This document shows, in pieces, positions 7,680 to 11,303 of a DNA stretch of 11,303 nucleotides (positions are counted from its first letter, which is position 1; each line of letters opens with the position of its first letter). A program made the position numbers and the translations under genes. Location: assembly GCA_002389265.1 (NCBI GenBank), contig DGOD01000148.1, positions 7,964 through 19,266 of the forward strand, read 5' to 3'. The notes beneath the pieces were generated by a model that did not search any database, was not told the DNA's origin, and saw only the letters and a list, made by a program, of their open reading frames with translations. Source of the DNA: Gammaproteobacteria bacterium UBA4475. GTDB lineage: Bacteria; Pseudomonadota; Gammaproteobacteria; Pseudomonadales; Azotimanducaceae.

Positions 7680-7703
7680 TGCAGCTCTGTAAACTCGCGG
7701 TCT

Positions 7704-7733
7704 ATAGTAGCCAGCCTAAGGGCAAAAGGACAA
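7704..7733 (-). promoter_or_regulatory. Candidate promoter for the 7179-7679 gene
   Basis: On the - strand TTGTCC (7728-7733) and TACTAT (7704-7709) are 18 bases apart, each matching four of six consensus positions. Transcription would start near 7697, about 18 bases before the GTG start, leaving a very short leader. One arm of the 10-bp inverted repeat covers the end of the spacer and the start of the -10, which would suit an operator. Confidence 0.35.
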
Positions 7734-7818
7734 GCAATTTGATGGAATCTTCAACAAACTTTGTTCAATCTTGCAGCCATTTTTATATTCTCACCCAAAT
7801 TCTCGTACAGGCTGGCTA
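7708..7818. repeat. Perfect 10-bp inverted repeat, arms 91 bp apart
   Basis: TAGCCAGCCT (7708-7717) is the exact reverse complement of AGGCTGGCTA (7809-7818). Similarity goes on outward with a 3-base offset (TATAGTAGCC against TATAGCC). On their own strands both arms run into -10-like hexamers: TACTAT on - and TATACT (7816-7821) on +. Read from these the arms point away from each other. The arrangement fits a shared regulator site or the terminal repeats of a tiny element; no target-site duplication is seen. Confidence 0.55.
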
Positions 7819-8043
7819 TACTCGGTAACAAATGGCATCAACATCGGCTGGCGAGCATCTCTAACACCACAGAATAGACATCAGCTAATAGGGCTGTCGC
7901 GCCGTACCTGATTGATTGACTTTACCTCCTGGTCCTCCATCGAACTCGCCGGCCCATCGACCACTCAAAAACCCTCGAGCACCTTCAGCAGCCACTGATG
8001 ATGCGCAGATGCTTGGCGCTGAACTATGGGATGAAACTATCAA

Positions 8044-8547
8044 TTAGGACTCACTAAATCCAAAATCGCCTGTTGATCGCTTCAACATGGCTTTCGCACT
8101 ATCTCTGAACATGTTGAGCGTTAAATCTTTCTGACTCAACATACTTTCTAAAAATTCTATATACATCGTATTGTCCAAGATTCGCGCGATTCGAACCTTC
8201 AGGATCCCTGGGTTGATCGGCTTGCTCTGATAATCGACAGCGCCTGCGACAAAACCAAGCTCTTCGTTCTCACTTTCCTCTAGCCCCGTGATGAAGATGA
8301 CGGGTATTTTTGAGGTTGCTGGCTCGGCCTGTAGGGCAACACAAGTTTCATAGCCGCTGATATCCGGCAACATAATATCGAGCAACACCAGATCCGGTTG
8401 CCGCCTACTAATCATCGCTATCGCCTCGGTCCCTGAAGTAGCGATAAAACTGTCATAATCAGCCTCTAACACCATCGCCAGTAGATTCGCACTTGCCAGG
8501 TCGTCGTCAACAATGGCAATAAGTGGTCTGGGTTCTGAAGATTCCAT
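8044..8547 (-). CDS. Receiver-only response regulator of the H-NOX operon
   Basis: A 167-residue CheY-like protein, presumably the phosphate acceptor of the kinase encoded just upstream. The receiver fills residues 8-125: the acidic cluster DDD at 14-16, phospho-acceptor Asp57 in LVLLDIMLPD, Thr87 in FITG and Lys109 in SKPI, all conserved. Beyond it lies only a roughly 45-residue tail (YIEFLESMLSQKDLTLNMF, AKAMLKRS) that looks helical. There is no DNA-binding, GGDEF, EAL or HD-GYP domain. A TTG at 8565 would add six residues, but the ATG at 8547 has a strong AAAGGTG six bases upstream, so I choose the ATG. It lies 29 bp after the kinase stop and is the last gene of the operon. Output is probably by protein contact, or it acts as a phosphate sink. 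Confidence 0.88.
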   Translation of the reverse strand: MESSEPRPLIAIVDDDLASANLLAMVLEADYDSFIATSGTEAIAMISRRQPDLVLLDIMLPDISGYETCVALQAEPATSKIPVIFITGLEESENEELGFVAGAVDYQSKPINPGILKVRIARILDNTMYIEFLESMLSQKDLTLNMFRDSAKAMLKRSTGDFGFSES

Positions 8548-8553
8548 TTGAGT

Positions 8554-8560
8554 CACCTTT
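8554..8560 (-). promoter_or_regulatory. Ribosome binding site deciding the response regulator start
   Basis: AAAGGTG on the - strand lies six bases before ATG 8547, inside the frame that would result from the TTG at 8565. It supports the ATG as the start. Confidence 0.7.
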
Positions 8561-8576
8561 ATCAATTGGGCATCAA

Positions 8577-10574
8577 TTAACTAGCACTGCTTTTAAACAC
8601 ATAGGCCTCCACCTCATTCAGCGATTCTTTGGCATGCTTTTCGATATCCTTCATGTAGGAAATGACATCGGACATGTCCATCGCTCGAATAGCCTTATCA
8701 ATCTTATTCATTCGCCAAGCAAGATCATCACACCCAAAACTTGAAACGCTACTGGCCAGAGTATGCGCCTCTAGCGCGAGCGAATCGTGGTCTCGGCGAA
8801 CCCAGGCAGCGAGCAGATTGGAAAGGCGCCTTTTGGTCTCATCAAGGTAGAGTCTTCGCACACGAACAAAATTAATCTCACCAATTTGAACATTGAGTCT
8901 CTCTAAGGTTTTATGATTGATGACCGGCAATTTTGAGGGCTCAATCGACAATGGCTTCGTATTTTTCCCCGCTGGTAACCATAGATTCAATTCGCGGATT
9001 AATTCGAGTTGCTCAATAGGCTTCCTCAGATAACCTTTGAAGCCGTTGGCAAGGTAATCATCAATCATTTCAGGCTGGACGTGGGCAGTCAGAGCCACTA
9101 TCGGCGGCGTCAACATCTGCTGGTTTATCTGTCGCGCTGCCTCAATACCATCCATACCTGGCATTGTGATATCCATCAATATCAGCTCAAAGGGAATAGA
9201 GCTGGCCAAATCTATGGCTTCTTGACCAGAACTTACCGCTTTGACTTCCAAGCCAAATTTTTTGAGGATCATTTCGGTGAGCATTAAATTCGTTTTGTTA
9301 TCATCAACGATCATCACGCGCCCAGACAAAGTATTCGGCAGAGCCTTAGAATCAAACTGCAAGGTTTTGACGGAGGGACGGCTAATAATCTCCAGCGCTA
9401 CGGTGAACGAAAATGCCGACCCTACACCTAATTGTGATGTCACCATAATGTCGGCGTTCATGAGCTTGCCAAGCTGCTTGCTAATTTTCAAACCCAGGCC
9501 CGTACCCACATCCGTATTCGCCGCGCCGTTTTTACTCCAGAAGGGCTCAAAGATATTTTGCAAGTCTTTGTCTGGAATACCGCAACCGGTATCTGATACC
9601 GAAAATCTTATCAGGGCTTGACCAGCGTTAAGCTCCAAGTTCATAAACTCGTCGATGCCTACCGACACTACAACACGCCCACTATCGGTAAACTTTAAGG
9701 CATTACTCGTTAGATTGACCAGCATCTGGCGCAACTTATCCTGATCACCGTTAAGGTACCTGGGCACATCAGCCGACACATTCATGATCAGTTCGATGCC
9801 TTTCTCTTGGGCCTTGCCTATGTTTATGTCAGCGACACTTCGAGTCAACTCCATGATGCCAAACTCGACACTGTCCAGTTTCATTCTACCCGCCTCGATT
9901 TTCGAGTAGTCCAGTGCGTAGTTGATCACATTAAGCAGCCCCAACGCTGATTTTTGAGCAACGTCGACTAACTGTTCACGCTCCCCTTCATTGTCGCTAT
10001 TGCCTACCAACGACAAGGCGCTAATAACGCCATGAAGCGGCGTTCGCATCTCATGGCTCATAACGGCGAATAGATCCGTTTGCATTCGATTGGCATCATC
10101 TGCTGCATCACGCGCTTGCATTAACTCACCGGTGAGCTTTTGCAGATCTTTCACCATGAGCTCTTGAGTCGCCACATGAAAGCGCTGATCCAGTTGTGAA
10201 TCAAATATAGGGAAATCATTAATCTTCAAAGCGACCTGCGGCCTATACTCAGACATCCAGGCAAGCCAAGGTGCGCCCACAAATCGGTATCCCTTGTCAC
10301 CTTCCAACTGCACAACCTGACCCCGGAGCGCTATAGAATGATCTTGTGCCACCAACAGGAACAAGCTGTTCAAATGCTCTTTCAGAATCATCTTTCCGTG
10401 CACAAGCACGGGCCGTTGAACCTCGAATAAGTCAAGGAGTGACTTACCCGGTTCGATTCCTGGACAGTAGCTTTTCAGTGTAGAAGTTGGATTCGATACC
10501 TGAAGATTAGCATCTATGGTAAAGCACGTGGCAAACAGACCATCGAGCAAGTGCGCCACATTATTGGCTGTCAT
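8577..10574 (-). CDS. H-NOX-associated hybrid histidine kinase (HNOBA-HisKA-HATPase-REC-Hpt)
   Basis: A 665-residue cytoplasmic kinase without membrane helices. Residues 5-135 match the HNOBA domain, the PAS-like partner domain of H-NOX: FTIDANLQV, GKSLLDLFEVQRP, LRGQVVQLEGD, RFVGAPWLAWM, INDFPIFD. A coiled coil (about 135-165, VKDLQKLTGELMQARDAAD) leads to HisKA with His174 in MSHEMRTPLHG. HATPase_c is at 275-390 with N-box NLTSNALKFT, DTGCGIP and GTGLGL. A receiver at about 420-535 has VDDN, Asp468 in LMDITMPG and RKP. An Hpt domain closes the protein with His604 in LEAHTLASSVSSFG. All phosphorelay residues are intact, so a His174-Asp468-His604 relay to an outside receiver is expected. Its ATG overlaps the H-NOX stop (ATGA), which argues for translational coupling and fixed stoichiometry. 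By analogy with known pairs, NO-bound H-NOX should alter its autophosphorylation; that is inference. Confidence 0.93.
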   Translation of the reverse strand: MTANNVAHLLDGLFATCFTIDANLQVSNPTSTLKSYCPGIEPGKSLLDLFEVQRPVLVHGKMILKEHLNSLFLLVAQDHSIALRGQVVQLEGDKGYRFVGAPWLAWMSEYRPQVALKINDFPIFDSQLDQRFHVATQELMVKDLQKLTGELMQARDAADDANRMQTDLFAVMSHEMRTPLHGVISALSLVGNSDNEGEREQLVDVAQKSALGLLNVINYALDYSKIEAGRMKLDSVEFGIMELTRSVADINIGKAQEKGIELIMNVSADVPRYLNGDQDKLRQMLVNLTSNALKFTDSGRVVVSVGIDEFMNLELNAGQALIRFSVSDTGCGIPDKDLQNIFEPFWSKNGAANTDVGTGLGLKISKQLGKLMNADIMVTSQLGVGSAFSFTVALEIISRPSVKTLQFDSKALPNTLSGRVMIVDDNKTNLMLTEMILKKFGLEVKAVSSGQEAIDLASSIPFELILMDITMPGMDGIEAARQINQQMLTPPIVALTAHVQPEMIDDYLANGFKGYLRKPIEQLELIRELNLWLPAGKNTKPLSIEPSKLPVINHKTLERLNVQIGEINFVRVRRLYLDETKRRLSNLLAAWVRRDHDSLALEAHTLASSVSSFGCDDLAWRMNKIDKAIRAMDMSDVISYMKDIEKHAKESLNEVEAYVFKSSAS

Positions 10575-11140
10575 GATCTACCACGCTGAGCACCTACTTT
10601 CATGATTCGAAAGAGACTTTGCTCACCCTGTTGCACCGCGCTTCTTTCCATCAACTCAACGACCATGGTCACATTAAACATGATTGGCAGTCCCCTTAGA
10701 ATTCCCTCAACAAAGCTCGTCAACCCCTTTCTTGTACTGTTATATTGAAGCTCAATGCATTCATCACTAATATATTTCACGCTAAATACCGGCGGCCTAA
10801 ATTCGAGAAATGAGGTGCTGATTCTTTCGTGAAGACTGTTGAGATTCCGCAGAAACTCGAATGGGTCATCGCCCGTCAGGTTTAGCAAAGGACCATAGTC
10901 CTTTGGGGCAAACACCGTCAGCCAGTAATATCCAAAAGACCCCAGAAATGCATCCACTTCCATGTTCGTGGCCTGGGCACTCGCTGCGATCAACGATAGC
11001 GTCGTGCTGTCGTCGTACTGTCGCATACTCAGGAAAACGTCGGCTTCAATCTCCATCGACTCAAGAATCAGCTGCCAAAGCGGCTCGCCATGTTCCTGCA
11101 CAACCATGCTCCTTAAAGCGTTATGAATGAGTCCATACAT
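10571..11140 (-). CDS. H-NOX heme nitric oxide sensor
   Basis: A 189-residue heme-binding gas sensor of the HNOB family, the length usual for stand-alone bacterial H-NOX. It starts with the typical MYGLIHNALRSMV and has FGYYW at 69-73. The proximal heme ligand is His104 in LNSLHERI, and the heme-propionate motif Y-x-S-x-R is Tyr133-Ser135-Arg137. Aligned on that motif with guanylate cyclase beta1 (from memory), the distal position that is Tyr in O2-binding relatives is Phe143 here, so selectivity for NO over O2 is predicted. The frame could extend to an ATG at 11215. ATG 11140 matches the family N-terminus and has AGGGGAG nine bases upstream, so I choose it. It begins one base after the stop of the preceding regulator gene and overlaps the kinase gene by four bases. 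Confidence 0.95.
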   Translation of the reverse strand: MYGLIHNALRSMVVQEHGEPLWQLILESMEIEADVFLSMRQYDDSTTLSLIAASAQATNMEVDAFLGSFGYYWLTVFAPKDYGPLLNLTGDDPFEFLRNLNSLHERISTSFLEFRPPVFSVKYISDECIELQYNSTRKGLTSFVEGILRGLPIMFNVTMVVELMERSAVQQGEQSLFRIMKVGAQRGRS

Positions 11141-11141
11141 G

Positions 11142-11303
11142 CTAAACGGCTCCCCTACTCTGCTTGGCACTGACACTCCAGGTCTGCAGCTTTCTATACA
11201 GAGTAGATGGTGCAACTTTTAGGCAGTCTGCCGCCTTATGGACATTGCCCGCGCATTGGTCGATAGCACTTTCGATGGCTCTTCGCTCAACTAGCCATAA
11301 AGG
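11142..11303 (-). CDS. C-terminus of a Fis-type HTH regulator, probably NtrC-class (5' end outside window)
   Basis: The last 53 codons of a gene that enters from beyond the right edge. The reading is PLWLVERRAIESAIDQC, then AGNVHKAADCLKVAPSTLYRKLQTW, and a short tail ending at TAG 11142-11144. This is the Fis-family helix-turn-helix (GNVxxAAxxLxVxxSTLYRKL) that closes sigma54-dependent activators and RegA/PrrA-type response regulators. The preceding LVERRAIESAI is the usual first helix. Which class it is cannot be decided, because the receiver or AAA+ domain is outside the window. The stop is one base from the H-NOX start, so the gene is very probably co-transcribed with the sensor and kinase. 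It is a natural candidate for the DNA-binding output of the phosphorelay. The piece is too short for a routine ORF call but is clear by motif. Confidence 0.82.
   Translation of the reverse strand, partial: PLWLVERRAIESAIDQCAGNVHKAADCLKVAPSTLYRKLQTWSVSAKQSRGAV
11150..11156 (-). promoter_or_regulatory. Ribosome binding site deciding the H-NOX start
   Basis: AGGGGAG on the - strand lies nine bases before ATG 11140. It sits inside the last codons of the preceding regulator gene, so H-NOX translation begins where that gene ends. Confidence 0.65.

Larger units (their letters stand above)
7680..8043. other. 364-bp intergenic stretch below the H-NOX operon
   Basis: It contains the inverted repeat and candidate promoter listed separately. 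On the + strand a stop-free reading near 7920-8041 ends ATDDAQMLGAELWDETIN before a stop but has no credible start. An ATG at about 7830 opens a 10-codon frame. I see no clear rho-independent terminator for the operon that ends at 8044. Confidence 0.4.

Noticed and set aside
7920..8041. Stop-free + strand reading ending ATDDAQMLGAELWDETIN
   Set aside because: It has no plausible start or ribosome site and has proline-rich low-information content; probably chance or relic.
8548..8565. TTG start for the response regulator, six codons upstream of the ATG
   Set aside because: It would place the strong AAAGGTG ribosome site inside the coding sequence; the ATG at 8547 has ideal spacing from that site.
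8523..9621. Several + strand frames opposite the kinase gene
   Set aside because: They are antisense shadows of a gene with complete domain evidence.
11141..11215. N-terminal extension of H-NOX to an ATG at 11215
   Set aside because: H-NOX proteins begin with the MxGxI-type segment at ATG 11140, and the extension overlaps the frame of the Fis-HTH gene end.
1..11303. tRNA, rRNA, CRISPR arrays, insertion sequences and phage genes
   Set aside because: No cloverleaf, regularly spaced repeat array, transposase motif or phage motif was seen on either strand.

Overview
The window reads as chromosomal DNA of a gammaproteobacterium, probably marine or environmental. This rests on the gene set (a Gram-negative lipid A phosphoethanolamine transferase and an H-NOX/HNOBA-kinase operon), mid-range GC, and an uncrowded layout with several gene-poor gaps. 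The genus cannot be named from the sequence alone.

Left part (1-2284). It opens with the C-terminal ATPase half of a MutS-family protein on the + strand, cut by the window edge. Facing it is the wreck of a PhoD-type alkaline phosphatase/phosphodiesterase gene on the - strand. At least two frameshifts and in-frame stops break it, yet the fragments still align in order to the family. About 385 bp beyond it holds no gene I can recognise.

Middle (2285-6478). A full-length EptA/MCR-type phosphoethanolamine transferase lies on the + strand. It converges on three - strand genes: a 100-residue DUF2007-type protein with a C-terminal RanBP2-type zinc finger, and a probable two-gene unit. That unit is a class V (cysteine desulfurase-fold) PLP enzyme followed 42 bp later by a PhyH-family Fe(II)/2-oxoglutarate dioxygenase.

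Gene-poor stretch (6479-8043). About 700 bp without a recognisable gene precedes an unrecognised 166-residue protein with a possible STAS-like fold. A further 364 bp gap holds a perfect 10-bp inverted repeat beside promoter-like hexamers.

Right part (8044-11303). This is the most informative block, a tightly packed - strand operon for gas sensing by phosphorelay. In transcription order it holds: the C-terminal Fis-type helix-turn-helix of a probable NtrC-class regulator (only its last 53 codons are in the window); an H-NOX heme sensor starting 1 nt after that stop; a hybrid kinase overlapping H-NOX by ATGA, with an N-terminal HNOBA domain, HisKA, HATPase, receiver and Hpt; and a receiver-only response regulator 29 bp later. 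H-NOX proteins regulate partner kinases in an NO-dependent way in other bacteria. Here the kinase carries its own receiver and Hpt, so phosphate can pass His-Asp-His to an external receiver. Candidate acceptors are the small receiver protein and, if it has a receiver domain, the upstream regulator.
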